Positions 16,941-25,201 are shown, counted from the stretch's first letter. The stretch: 64,000 nucleotides of DNA from Sinorhizobium glycinis (GCF_001651865.1 NZ_LPUX01000067.1:186538-250537); one strand, 5' to 3'. Translations and numbers: made by a program. Notes: generated by a model from the letters alone, not told the origin.

Positions 16941-17305
16941 GACGGTCACTCGCGGAGCTGTTGGAAACGGTGAAGATGCTGCGGGAGCGGAAGATCGACC
17001 TTCTCAGCCTTGAGGAGAAGATCGACACCTCCTCGGCCGCCGGCGAGCTGATCTTTCACGTGTTCGGCGCCATCGCGCATTTTGAACGCAGATTGATCTC
17101 AGAGCGGACAAAGGATGGCATTGCCGCCGCACGAGCGAAGGGAAAGAGGCCCGGACGCCAGCCGCTCGACATGAAGAAGGTCGATGCGGCCATAAAGCTG
17201 ATCGAGGCGAAAACGCCTCCGGCGGAGGCTGCCAAGCAACTTAGCCTTGGCCGCTCGACGGTCTATCGCGAAATGCGCCGGCTAGGCATCAGCCGCCCTG
17301 CCTAG
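16936..17305 (+). pseudogene. tnpR: serine resolvase fragment
   Basis: From LGRSLAELLETVKMLRERKI onward this is a serine recombinase: LSLEEKIDTSSAAGEL, HFERRLISERTKDGI, then the C-terminal helix-turn-helix KQLSLGRSTVYREMRRLGI. The N-terminal 65 or so residues with the catalytic serine are gone. Sequence upstream of 16936 belongs to the transposase on the other strand. An ORF starting at 16859 is only a chance fusion across the junction. Confidence 0.88.
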
Positions 17306-17687
17306 CGCAACTTCGCTCCTATGAGAGGCTGTCGCAGTGCTTCAGAAACGAATCTCCGCCAGCATATAGCTGCTGGGTTAAACGTCCCCGAGACCGGTGC
17401 TCGCGTCAAAATTGGCAAAACGGCCCGATATACCGCCCTCAAAGCATCAGTACGCACACCGGCGGGCATCACTTTCGTTTCGTGACGCCCTCCAGCGCCT
17501 GCATTCGACTTTCGCCGTTCTTCGCCCCGTGGATCGCCTGAGCGCAGAGACGACCGGCTTGCGATCCTCCGTGACACGAGCGAGATCAGATGGGAGCCTG
17601 TCACACAAATCCGAGCCAGCAGTGATGGACACTTATCAGTGGGCACTAGCAGCGATTCAGGCCCGCGCACTTGCTAGTGGTGCCGCC
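17306..17687. other. intergenic region without a recognisable gene
   Basis: About 380 bp lie between the Tn3 remnant and cfa. I see no Tn3 right end, no promoter with a clear consensus and no conserved reading frame. Open frames in it run antisense to the end of cfa and look like noncoding by-products of high GC. Confidence 0.4.
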
Positions 17688-18920
17688 TCATTCCGCGGCC
17701 CGTATCCGAGAGTTTGCCATCGTACTATGGGCCTGCTCCCAATAAACCATGTAATCGCGGGTGAAGGGGACGGAGTCTGCCCGCTTGGCAAGCTGCATCT
17801 GAAATACCATCATCGAGCGAAAGCGGAATCCGATCTCGCACAGAACGAGATAGAATTCCCACATGCGGCAGAACCGTTCGTCATAGAGTGCCGCAATGCG
17901 CTGACGATTAGCCATGAAACGCTGACGCCAGTGGCGGAGGGTCTCCGCGTAATGCCGACGCAGAATTTCGACGTCGGTGACAACAAGGCCCGCACGCTCT
18001 ACGGACGCGAAGACCTCGGAAAGCGACGGAATATCCGCCCCGGGGAAAATGTACTTGCGAATGAACGGATTGATCGGACCAGGCGCGTCGGAATATCCGA
18101 TCGAGTGCAACAGCGCGACGCCGTCCGTGGTCAGGAAATCGCCAAGCCTGGCAAAGAACTCGTCGTAATTCTTCTTGCCTACATGCTCGAACATGCCGAC
18201 AGAAACCACCCGATCATATTGACCGAGTTCCTCACGATAATCACGCAGACAAAAGCGTACGCGATCAGCGAGGCCCGCAGCGGTAGCGCGCCCCTCTGAT
18301 ACCTTGTGCTGCTCGGCGCTCAAGGTGAGGCCGGTGACGTCGGCGCCCGTCTCCTCGGCCAGGTACAAACCAAGGCCACCCCAGCCAGAACCGATATCGA
18401 GAATCTTAAGGTCCGGCCGGTCGAGCAACAGCTTTGAGGCGATGTGGCGTTTTTTATGCTCCTGCGCCGCCTCGAGATCATCGTCCGCGCTCGTGAAGTA
18501 GGCGCAGGAATACTGGCGGTCCTTATCGAGGAAGAGATCGTAGAGCTGTCCGGACAGGTCATAATGATGGGCGACGTTGCGCCGTGCGCGCTTGATTGGA
18601 TTGTGTTGCTTCAGCCGACGCATGATGCGGGACAACAGCGAGAACCAAGGCATCTGCTCGAAGTTGCGATAGTTTTTGGCAGCGATTTCGAGAAAGTCGA
18701 AAAGAGTTCCTTCCTCGATGGTCAGCAAGCCATCCATGTAGGCTTGCCCTATCGACAGTTCGGGGTTCAGGGCCAAAGTATAGTCAAGATGGCGAGCGCC
18801 GAGCCGAATTGTGCACTGAGGAGACGTGCCGTCTCCGTAATGGTGAACCTTGCCCGCTCCATCGATCAACCGGACATTGCCAGTCCGGACGATTGATTTC
18901 AGGATTGCAGGAAACAGCAT
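17688..18920 (-). CDS. cfa: cyclopropane-fatty-acyl-phospholipid synthase family
   Basis: This S-adenosylmethionine-dependent enzyme adds a methylene group to unsaturated acyl chains of membrane lipids, a stress-related modification. In the 410-residue form, the N-terminal lipid-binding region (GNVRLIDGAGKVHHYG) leads to AHHYDLSGQLYDLFLD. SAM motif I is LDIGSGWGGLGLYLAEE near residue 175, followed by FEHVGKKNYDEFF and HSIGYSDAPGP. The frame is open to 19199, but GAGGA lies 8 nt before the ATG at 18920, so I start there. It is monocistronic. Confidence 0.9.
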   Translation of the reverse strand: MLFPAILKSIVRTGNVRLIDGAGKVHHYGDGTSPQCTIRLGARHLDYTLALNPELSIGQAYMDGLLTIEEGTLFDFLEIAAKNYRNFEQMPWFSLLSRIMRRLKQHNPIKRARRNVAHHYDLSGQLYDLFLDKDRQYSCAYFTSADDDLEAAQEHKKRHIASKLLLDRPDLKILDIGSGWGGLGLYLAEETGADVTGLTLSAEQHKVSEGRATAAGLADRVRFCLRDYREELGQYDRVVSVGMFEHVGKKNYDEFFARLGDFLTTDGVALLHSIGYSDAPGPINPFIRKYIFPGADIPSLSEVFASVERAGLVVTDVEILRRHYAETLRHWRQRFMANRQRIAALYDERFCRMWEFYLVLCEIGFRFRSMMVFQMQLAKRADSVPFTRDYMVYWEQAHSTMANSRIRAAE

Positions 18921-19198
18921 GCAGCAAGTCCTCAGCTCTGTTCGTCGACCGACTGCCTCTGGCGCACCTTTGCAATGATCGAACGCCCTGGCGACGAGCA
19001 ACAATGCGCCGAAAGATCCCGTTGACAGCGATAAAGCGTTGCGGACCATCGTGCGAAAGACTGCGATTTTCAACTCTCGCTGGTCCCTCGAACTATAATG
19101 ACTGTAGCCATGGCTGTCGAGATTCCGGGAAAGCAGGTCATGGTCTGATCCTCCATTTCGGCAATCACGGCAGGGAAGAAGAATCTGGGGGATCACCA
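18921..19198. other. upstream region of cfa, no gene
   Basis: About 280 bp between cfa and an IS256 fragment. The open frame fused upstream of cfa is Arg/Cys-rich and unlike a real protein. No general-stress promoter of the GGAAC type was found here. Confidence 0.4.
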
Positions 19199-19346
19199 TG
19201 ACCGTTCTCCACCAAGCTCTTGTCGGCGCATTGCTGCATGAGCAGAACGATGAGTGGGCCGTTCAACGGTCCAGATACGTGACCTTGAGACCATCGCCGC
19301 GATGAGCGATGATCCGCAAATCAGCCTGCCTGCCGTGGCACGCTGA
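19199..19346 (+). pseudogene. C-terminal fragment of an IS256-family transposase
   Basis: Two frames read ALVGALLHEQNDEWAVQRSR, YVTL, then after a one-base loss ETIAAMSDDPQISLPAVAR and a stop at 19344-19346. This matches the usual C-terminus of IS256-type (mutator-like) transposases, which end LVGALLxEQNDEWAVQR...YMTLETIA. Only about 48 codons remain and no terminal repeats were found, so this is a decayed scrap. Confidence 0.7.
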
Positions 19347-19379
19347 CCCAATTTCCGGCTCTACCTGGAAAGCACGGCC

Positions 19380-19592
19380 TCAGCCGAATCTACAAACCCA
19401 ATAGGCAGCCAGGGCAACGGCTGCGACAATGCCGATAAGCACAGCCTCGGCGGAAGCCGGATTATTCGCATCGCGCCGATCGCGGATGAGCAGCCGTTTC
19501 CGGCGCGACTGCCTCACGTTGCGCGTTTCCGAGCTTTCGCCACTCGGTTGACCCGACACTTTTCTGATCAGGCCCGCAACCTCGGAGCGCAA
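19380..19592 (-). CDS. possible small membrane protein, 70 aa
   Basis: The frame ends in a single membrane segment (AEAVLIGIVAAVALAAYWVC) after a basic stretch (QSRRKRLLIRDRR), so a short inner-membrane protein is plausible. The only start is TTG at 19592. In-frame sequence before it reads KINDIHRQLTA, which looks like the front of the same helical protein but has no ATG or GTG before a stop. The gene may have lost its start codon. Confidence 0.4.
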   Translation of the reverse strand: MRSEVAGLIRKVSGQPSGESSETRNVRQSRRKRLLIRDRRDANNPASAEAVLIGIVAAVALAAYWVCRFG

Positions 19593-19697
19593 TGCTGTGA
19601 GCTGCCGGTGGATGTCGTTTATCTTCGGGCATCGGTTTCACCTTGGCGGTAAGCGGAACCCGTCAACATGCAGAACGTTCCGATGGCTCAAAGAAGT

Positions 19698-20762
19698 TCA
19701 CACCCCGCGCGGCAATTGCGACGTGAAGGTCGCTCGCGTGACCGACACGCTCGTGCCGGTGGAATTACTGACCACGTCCACTCGCGCGTCGAGCTGTGTC
19801 GCAAGAGCTTGGACAATCGCCGTCCCGAGCCCGCCACTTGTTTCGACTGCACCATCAGCTTGCTTTCCCACACCATTGTCGGAAACGATCAGCTGCCAAT
19901 CCGGGCCCCTGATCTCATAGGTAACGAGGATCACGGCGTCCGGATTGGCGACAGGGAACGCGTATTTTATAGCATTGATCACGAGCTCGGTGACGATCAG
20001 GCCCAGGCCGACAGCCTTGTCGGACCCGATGCTTCCCTCGTCCGCTATCACCTTGATCGCAAGGGGCTGACTTTCGCCGATCATAGAAGAAGCCAGGCTG
20101 TCGCAAAGCTTAGTCAGGTAGGAAGCGACCTCGATCCGGTCGATGCCGGATACGTGGAGGTGCCTTTGCACCTCTGCGACCGACATTACGCGCTGGTGGG
20201 CATCCCGCAAGTCGCGGCGTGCTTCCTCGGAGGTGACAGCCCGCGCTTTCAACAGCAATATGCTGGCGATGATCTGGAGACTATTAGCAACGCGGTGCTG
20301 CATTTCCTGCAGCAGGATTTCCTTCTGATGGAGCAACTGTTCTGTCTGCTTGAGGAGCTCTTCCCGTTCCCACTCGATCTTGCGGCGTTCCGTGACATCA
20401 GTGAATGCCAGGAGGATCGTCGAGCGGCTCCCGTAAGTGACCTGTCGGGCGTTGAGCAGCATGATCCGGCGGCCGAGATCGGGAAAATCATGTGCAACCT
20501 CAAAGCCATCCATCGAGACATGTTTGGGGATGATCGTCTCCAGAAGAACGCGCAGGGCGGGAATGTCCCATTGGCCGTCACCGAGTGCGTAAAGCAGATG
20601 GCCTCTTGTATATTCGGGATCGGACTTGAACGTCTCATAAAAGGAACGGCTGGCAGCCAGCACACAAAACTGGTCGTCGAGCACAATAAAGGGCTCTGGA
20701 ATGGTATTCACAATTGCCTGAGCCAACGTCTGCGCGTCTTCAATATTTTGAAAATCGATCAT
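19698..20762 (-). CDS. PAS sensor histidine kinase, HisKA_2 type
   Basis: This soluble 354-residue kinase has an N-terminal PAS domain (about 10-125; AIVNTIPEPFIVLDDQFCVL, GDGQWDIP, then FTDVTERR). A short coiled coil follows. The HisKA_2 dimerisation box is LQEMQHRVANSLQIIASIL with the phosphoacceptor His near residue 155, followed by an HATPase_c domain (VTELVINAIKYAF, SDNGVG, GGLGTAIVQAL). Kinases of this group often sit in general-stress phosphorelays. There is no adjacent response regulator. The PAS domain is paralogous to that of the kinase at 29134. Confidence 0.88.
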   Translation of the reverse strand: MIDFQNIEDAQTLAQAIVNTIPEPFIVLDDQFCVLAASRSFYETFKSDPEYTRGHLLYALGDGQWDIPALRVLLETIIPKHVSMDGFEVAHDFPDLGRRIMLLNARQVTYGSRSTILLAFTDVTERRKIEWEREELLKQTEQLLHQKEILLQEMQHRVANSLQIIASILLLKARAVTSEEARRDLRDAHQRVMSVAEVQRHLHVSGIDRIEVASYLTKLCDSLASSMIGESQPLAIKVIADEGSIGSDKAVGLGLIVTELVINAIKYAFPVANPDAVILVTYEIRGPDWQLIVSDNGVGKQADGAVETSGGLGTAIVQALATQLDARVDVVSNSTGTSVSVTRATFTSQLPRGV

Positions 20763-21151
20763 AGCTTAATAGATCCAATCCTGGCCGCAGATCACTTGTT
20801 CGCAATGAAGGCTCTATTTTCAACGTATATTATAATTCTCCTCGCCAAATGTCATTGACCTAGCTTGACTAGCGTTGCCAAATTCGGATTGATGCGAGCC
20901 TGATGAAAGCCAAATAGTTGGCTCGAGTTTGTCATATCGAGTCGCAACACGCCGACATCGCCTAATCTTGTTGAAGAACGTTCGATCAAGTTAGACGCGC
21001 GATGGATGCTGTCCGTATTTTACCCCTGTGCCCCAATCTAAATCCAGTGGAGTTTAAATTAGTCCGTTGGCGGACAAAGTGGTCAAGTTTGAATTGACGG
21101 TTTGTTCTAAACGGACCAGCATTATCCTCTCCCACTACCAAGGAGGTGACC
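20763..21151. other. intergenic region between a kinase and a truncated haemoglobin
   Basis: About 390 bp of relatively AT-rich DNA between divergent genes, so promoters for both are expected here. Small palindromes are visible near 21063-21076 (GTCCG-ttgg-CGGAC). I found no sequence of the GGAAC-N16-CGTT type and no coding region. Confidence 0.4.
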
Positions 21152-21685
21152 ATGACACAGGCTGTTTCGACTTCTATCACAAGACGAAGCGTGGTCGCAG
21201 GGCTGACGCTGACCGCCGCCTCCGTGGTTGTGTTGGCGGGGACGGATAACGCGCAGGCCAACCAAACCATGCCTGAGAAAAGTCTGTACGAGCGGCTGGG
21301 CGGCGTCTTCGCCATCGCGGCGGTGGTGGATCACTTCAGCGACGCCGTCGTGAAGAACCCCATCGTCGGCCAGGAGTCCAAGAACCCGCAGCTGCGGGAA
21401 TGGCACACCAAGAACCTCGGCAGGCTGCCCGGCCTCAAGTTCATGCGGACACTGTGGGTCTGCGACGTTTCCGGTGGGCCCTTCCAGTTCACGGCCACCA
21501 AGCCCGGTACGACGCCGCTCGGCCTTGAGGAAGCCCACCGAGACCTCCGGATCTCCCCCGAAGAATTCGATGAGGTTGCGGCGGAACTCGGACGGACCCT
21601 GGATTTCTTTAAGGTCCCAAAACGCGAGAAGGACGAAGTCCTGGCAGCCTTCGCGGCCCACAAAGACGAGGTCACCGCCGGCTAG
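21152..21685 (+). CDS. Tat-exported group I truncated haemoglobin
   Basis: A strong AAGGAGGTGAC ribosome site fixes the ATG at 21152 (177 residues). The N-terminus SITRRSVVAGLTLTAASVVV has a twin-arginine motif and a hydrophobic core ending near GTDNAQA, so export by the Tat pathway is likely. The mature part, SLYERLGGVFAIAAVVDHFSD, followed by a WHTKNLGRLPGLKFM region, resembles group I truncated haemoglobins, small oxygen- or NO-binding haem proteins. Most relatives are cytoplasmic. The haem-ligand His was not pinned down with certainty. It is monocistronic. Confidence 0.82.
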   Translation: MTQAVSTSITRRSVVAGLTLTAASVVVLAGTDNAQANQTMPEKSLYERLGGVFAIAAVVDHFSDAVVKNPIVGQESKNPQLREWHTKNLGRLPGLKFMRTLWVCDVSGGPFQFTATKPGTTPLGLEEAHRDLRISPEEFDEVAAELGRTLDFFKVPKREKDEVLAAFAAHKDEVTAG

Positions 21686-22227
21686 GTCGCGGCCGCCAAG
21701 CGCGGCTGAAGCACCCTGAGCATCCGAGTCTAACTATCCCGTCCAGCTAAGGCTGGCGAGATTGTTAGCTGCGATGCTGCGCCGCATGAGTACGCTGAAT
21801 GCACATCGCCTCGTTCGCTGCAACCATTCGTCGGCTATCCGAGACAGGGCAGACCCTCGCAAGCATCCGCGGGGCACGTTGATATGTTCACGCCCTAGAT
21901 CGCAACCGATTGACGGAACCTAGGTCAACCGATCGGGATTGGGCGGATGGTGTCGGGATGTCGACAGCGCGATACTGGCAGCGGGCTCGGCGGCCAGGGG
22001 CCGCCCATCCAAGGATGCGCGGCTCGTCGTAGAATGCGCCGAGAGGTACCGGCTTTCGTCAGTGAGACGATCCGCTGCGATAATGAGACGGAACAAGATG
22101 TCGAATGAAATGGACTGATACTCAATGATTCTGCGGCGGCTCAAACATCACGGCGATATGGCCACCCGAGCCGCTACTCGCGTTCGCCCGCTGTTAATTT
22201 AGCCGGAAGCAATAGGAAAGATTGGGC
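21686..22227. other. 540-bp intergenic region, no supported gene
   Basis: No conserved reading frame is recognised. A 74-codon minus-strand frame (21920-22144) has no ribosome site and no known motif. No terminator with a T-tract follows the haemoglobin gene. Confidence 0.4.
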
Positions 22228-23304
22228 ATGATACCTCTCGGTAAGCCAATCGAACAAATTCTCGGGGTCGGCGCCCTTCTTCTGCTGGCGTTCGGTTGCG
22301 CTCTCGTCCTTCAGCCTTTCCTCTCAGCCATCCTGTGGGCGGCGGTCATATGTTTCTCGACATGGCCGGTCTACCAGAGGTGCGAGCGGGCCGTCGGTGG
22401 CAATAAAAGCCTGGCGGCCGCCGTGATGACGATGCTGGTTGCCCTCGTTCTCGTCGCACCATTCGCCGTGATGGTGCCGACGTTGACAGACAGCGTAAGC
22501 AACCTGCTCACGGCGGTGAACCAGATTCTCGAGCAGGGCCCCCCGGCGCCACCGCGTTGGGTCGCAGGACTGCCGGTCATTGGCGAGAACCTGGCTGCTT
22601 ATTGGGAGAGCTTGGCCCACAATGCCCCCGCGTTCATCATTGAGCTCAAGAAGCTGATCGGCCCCGCCACAAACTTAGCAGTAGCCAGCGGAGCGGTGCT
22701 CGGCGCCGGGCTGTTAGAACTCGGGCTGAGCGTATTCATCGCCTTTTTCTTCTTCCTTCACGGCCGGCGGATGGCCGCCTACGTGCGCGAAGTTGGCGAA
22801 AGGTTCGCCGGCCTCCGGTCCCGAAAACTGCTCACGGTCGTCGGCGCGACCGTCAAGGGCGTCATTTACGGTTTGATCGGCACGGCCCTCGCCCAGGCCG
22901 TCCTGGCCGGCATTGGTTTCTGGATCGCCGGTGTGCCTCAGGCGCTATTGCTTGGGTTCCTCACCTTCGTTCTGTCGTTTGTGCCGATAGGCCCCCCGCT
23001 TGTGTGGGGCTCGGTGGCGCTATGGCTTTTTGTCCAGGGAGCCGTTTGGTGGAGCTTCTTCGTCGCAGCATGGGGATTGCTCTTCGTCAGCAGCATCGAC
23101 AACGTCATCAGACCCTATGTCCTTGGCAAGACCAACAACCTACCCGTGTTGCTCGGCCTCTTCGGCTTCCTTGGCGGCGTCGTCGCCTTTGGATTCATCG
23201 GAATTTTTCTGGGGCCAACGCTGCTGGCGGTCGCCTACAGCCTCTTCCTTGAGTGGACCACCGCCGAAGTCGAGGAACGCAGGCACCCCACTGAGGAAAT
23301 CTGA
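22228..23304 (+). CDS. AI-2E family transporter-like permease
   Basis: This integral membrane protein of 358 residues has about eight hydrophobic segments and the pattern of the AI-2E (TqsA/PerM) family. It has paired N-terminal helices (ILGVGALLLLAFGCALVLQP), a soluble middle with PRWVAGLPVIGENL, and the conserved C-terminal blocks FVLSFVPIGPPLVWG, DNVIRPYVLGKTNNLPVL and GFIGIFLGPTLLAV. A TTG at 22222 is possible, but AGGAAAG lies 7 nt before the ATG at 22228, which I prefer. The substrate is unknown. The family name does not prove autoinducer export. Confidence 0.85.
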   Translation: MIPLGKPIEQILGVGALLLLAFGCALVLQPFLSAILWAAVICFSTWPVYQRCERAVGGNKSLAAAVMTMLVALVLVAPFAVMVPTLTDSVSNLLTAVNQILEQGPPAPPRWVAGLPVIGENLAAYWESLAHNAPAFIIELKKLIGPATNLAVASGAVLGAGLLELGLSVFIAFFFFLHGRRMAAYVREVGERFAGLRSRKLLTVVGATVKGVIYGLIGTALAQAVLAGIGFWIAGVPQALLLGFLTFVLSFVPIGPPLVWGSVALWLFVQGAVWWSFFVAAWGLLFVSSIDNVIRPYVLGKTNNLPVLLGLFGFLGGVVAFGFIGIFLGPTLLAVAYSLFLEWTTAEVEERRHPTEEI

Positions 23305-23435
23305 TATCTCTTGAATTCTTGAAATTTCGAGGGTTTAACCGACACCTATCTCTCCCGCGTCTAATACGCAGGATAAAATGGACCTGAATTAATGGCGGTG
23401 GCCCCGGAATGGGCGGCTCGTTGCAGTGCTGTTTT

Positions 23436-23464
23436 GTACAAGGGCGCGAGTGTGGCCCTTGTAC
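23436..23464. repeat. perfect inverted repeat, 10-bp arms
   Basis: GTACAAGGGC at 23436-23445 is repeated in inverted orientation at 23455-23464 around a 9-nt loop. It lies in the 228-bp gap after the permease gene. No T-tract follows on either strand, so it is not a classic intrinsic terminator. It may be a regulator site or a 3' processing hairpin. Confidence 0.6.
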
Positions 23465-23532
23465 CGCAGCTTGACAGTAACTTTACTCCCAAAATTTCTC
23501 CATGGGACAAGTAAAGTATCCTTGGTCGTGGT

Positions 23533-23616
23533 TTAATACCAGCGTCCTCGTCCGTAAAAGCCGCCGCCTAGCAGAATAACTATCAGAAGTATGATGAGAA
23601 GCGTGGTGATATCCAT
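23533..23616 (-). CDS. 27-residue hydrophobic peptide
   Basis: A short reading frame encodes a single hydrophobic helix (MDITTLLIILLIVILLGGG) followed by FYGRGRWY. AGGAG lies 6 nt before its ATG, and a textbook GGAAC-N16-CGTT promoter lies 62 bp upstream. Tiny membrane peptides with a Gly-rich turn and an aromatic, basic end recur in rhizobia near stress genes. It is too short for routine gene calling. The function is unknown. Confidence 0.65.
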   Translation of the reverse strand: MDITTLLIILLIVILLGGGFYGRGRWY

Positions 23617-23677
23617 GTACGTCTCCTAGGAGTACCTAGCACGGTGCTTTTCTCGTGATTGCACTCCAACGTTCCAT

Positions 23678-23702
23678 AACGTTTAGCGCTCGGTTTTGTT
23701 CC
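23678..23702 (-). promoter_or_regulatory. EcfG/RpoE2-type promoter
   Basis: On the minus strand GGAAC (23702-23698) and CGTT (23681-23678) are separated by exactly 16 nt. This is a full match to the general-stress sigma consensus of alphaproteobacteria. It reads toward the 27-residue peptide gene. Confidence 0.75.
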
Positions 23703-23943
23703 ATTTTGAGCTGCGCATGATACCGCTGACGTGAGTTCGTTATCCTCGACACAACCAAGCTCACGAACGCACGTGATCGATCGACTCCTTGGCCCGGTGA
23801 CGACGCCGACATAAAAGACACCAAAGGGGTCGGATGGACGCATGGACACGAAACGAGGTGGCGACTCCGCCGGCCGGCGCTTACAGCGACACGGTCGTAG
23901 TGACGGTCACCTATTGAACGTCCAAAGGAGACTCAGTTGCATT

Positions 23944-23968
23944 GGAACAGTTGCCCGTCGCCTGCGTT
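23944..23968 (+). promoter_or_regulatory. EcfG/RpoE2-type promoter
   Basis: GGAAC at 23944-23948 and CGTT at 23965-23968 are separated by 16 nt. This full consensus match reads toward the response regulator whose ATG is at 24007, leaving a leader of about 30 nt. Confidence 0.75.
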
Positions 23969-24006
23969 TCCCGCCCATTGCGATAGGCTTGCAACGGTCC
24001 AAGGCC

Positions 24007-24399
24007 ATGGAACCGGTCAGGATTATGCTTGTGGAAGACGAAGGGCTGTTACTCTTCGAGTTTGAAGAAGCCCTGATCGAGGCAGGCTTCAATGTCGTCG
24101 CCTTCTCCAGCGGAACGAAGGCCGTGGAGTACCTCAGGAGCGCAGAAGGCGCGGCCAAGGGTGTGGTCACTGACATCAAACTCTCGGATAGGGCCTTCGA
24201 TGGTTGGGAGGTGGCGCGCATTGCCCGGGAAGTCGACCCGGAGGGAGCTGTCGTATACGTCAGTGGGCACGGCGCGGTTGACTGGCCGTCGCAGGGCGTT
24301 CCAAACAGCATCGTGCTTGAGAAGCCGTTCGCCATAGCGCAGTTGATCACCGCGATCTCGCAACTCCTCAACGGTCGTTTAGCCGACGCCTCTACGTGA
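24007..24399 (+). CDS. single-domain response regulator
   Basis: The 130-residue protein consists of one receiver domain: IMLVEDEGLLLFEFEEALIE with the acidic pocket, the phosphoacceptor Asp in VVTDIKLSD, the Ser/Thr position in VVYVSGHGA, and the Lys in LEKPFAIAQL. There is no output domain, so it would act by phosphotransfer or protein binding, as in general-stress phosphorelays. The start at 24007 follows the promoter at 23944. The open frame upstream to 23842 lies before that promoter and is rejected. No kinase is adjacent. Confidence 0.88.
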   Translation: MEPVRIMLVEDEGLLLFEFEEALIEAGFNVVAFSSGTKAVEYLRSAEGAAKGVVTDIKLSDRAFDGWEVARIAREVDPEGAVVYVSGHGAVDWPSQGVPNSIVLEKPFAIAQLITAISQLLNGRLADAST

Positions 24400-24563
24400 A
24401 GCGGTGGTGCGTCTATTGAGTTGCCGTCGATGATTGACGAAGGAAATCTTCGATCGCATCGGCCGAAACCGGGACGCCCAACAAATGTCCCTGAAGCTGA
24501 CCTGATGTGGTGGACGGGCTCCGCTCCCGGTCGATCCCGGAGCTTGACAGATCCGCTCAGCAC

Positions 24564-24713
24564 TCAGTTTTCCTGGACCGACACGCCATTCTGGTCGAGT
24601 CGGAGTTCAACGCCGGCCGGCTTCGTTTCCTCGCGATAGAGGTAGACGCCCAGGACTATGACGGCGACAACCAGGCCGCCAATGATCAGGTACAAGGTAT
24701 TGTTTTGCTGCAT
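24564..24713 (-). CDS. 49-residue single-pass membrane protein
   Basis: The frame begins MQQNNTLYLIIGGLVVAVIV with a membrane helix, continues YLYREETKPAG, and ends ELRLDQNGVSVQEN. The short hydrophilic end is acidic. Proteins of this design (N-terminal helix, YREE-KP, a strand, VSVQEN) are familiar from rhizobia and have no known function. It lies among stress-type genes but has no clear GGAAC promoter. The gap from 24400 to 24563 holds nothing recognisable. Confidence 0.6.
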   Translation of the reverse strand: MQQNNTLYLIIGGLVVAVIVLGVYLYREETKPAGVELRLDQNGVSVQEN

Positions 24714-24786
24714 GAGGAGAGCAATCTTGCCTTCTTGTAAGTGGAAGAAACTGGGACTATCCGGCCCTAGTTTTGAACAGTGTGAA

Positions 24787-25143
24787 TCAATACCAACGGC
24801 GGCGCGTATCCGCCAAAGTCAGCCCGACAGCCACGCCCAGCAGAAAACCGACAATGCCGACCCCACCAAGCACAGTCGCTGTGGTGCCCGGGTTCTTTCG
24901 CGCGACCTCTGATACCGCTTGGACCTGTGCGCCTAGTTGCTTCGTTGCGCGCGCGGCCGTTTTCGACGCATCGTCGTAAAGATCAGATGCCCCCTCGCGC
25001 GCTTGATGCAAAACGCCGACAGTTCGTTGCGCAAGCATCTTGTTGATCTTTGTCACTTCATTGCGAAGCGTCGCGATCTGCTTTTCTAGTCCCTCCTGCG
25101 CATCGCCGATACCCGGTGCGGCAGGCTTAAGAGTCTCGGCCAT
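24787..25143 (-). CDS. DUF883/ElaB-like membrane protein
   Basis: This 118-residue protein has an N-terminal coiled-coil stretch (LEKQIATLRNEVTKINKMLA), an amphipathic middle (ASDLYDDASKTAARATKQLG) and a C-terminal membrane helix (TATVLGGVGIVGFLLGVAVG) ending in RRRW. That layout is shared with ElaB/YqjD/DUF883 proteins, membrane-anchored stress proteins that bind ribosomes in E. coli. The role here is inference. A promoter-like CGAAC-N16-CGTT lies just upstream. Confidence 0.72.
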   Translation of the reverse strand: MAETLKPAAPGIGDAQEGLEKQIATLRNEVTKINKMLAQRTVGVLHQAREGASDLYDDASKTAARATKQLGAQVQAVSEVARKNPGTTATVLGGVGIVGFLLGVAVGLTLADTRRRWY

Positions 25144-25173
25144 TCAACGTGTCCTTATAATGGAGAATGACGG

Positions 25174-25198
25174 AACGACGAAGCGCGGCCGTCGTTCG
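25174..25198 (-). promoter_or_regulatory. possible EcfG-type promoter, variant -35
   Basis: On the minus strand CGAAC (25198-25194) precedes CGTT (25177-25174) by 16 nt. The first base of the -35 box differs from the GGAAC consensus. It reads toward the DUF883-like gene starting at 25143. Confidence 0.45.
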
Positions 25199-25201
25199 GG
25201 A

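Larger units (their letters stand above)
14582..17305. mobile_element. collapsed Tn3-family transposon
   Basis: The segment holds a minus-strand Tn3 transposase lacking its N-terminus and a plus-strand resolvase lacking its catalytic N-terminus. They are joined head to head near 16940. The intervening res site and both gene starts have been deleted. A probable 38-bp terminal inverted repeat is present at 14582-14619, while no matching right end was found after 17305. The unit cannot transpose by itself. Confidence 0.75.

Noticed and set aside
17397-18299. 300-codon plus-strand frame opposite cfa
   Set aside because: It lies antisense to the conserved methyltransferase core and has no ribosome site or known motif.
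19668-20858. 396-codon plus-strand frame opposite the PAS kinase
   Set aside because: Antisense to all kinase boxes. No independent evidence of coding.
21920-22144. 74-codon minus-strand frame in the 540-bp gap
   Set aside because: No ribosome site, no motif and no operon partner. Possible but unsupported.
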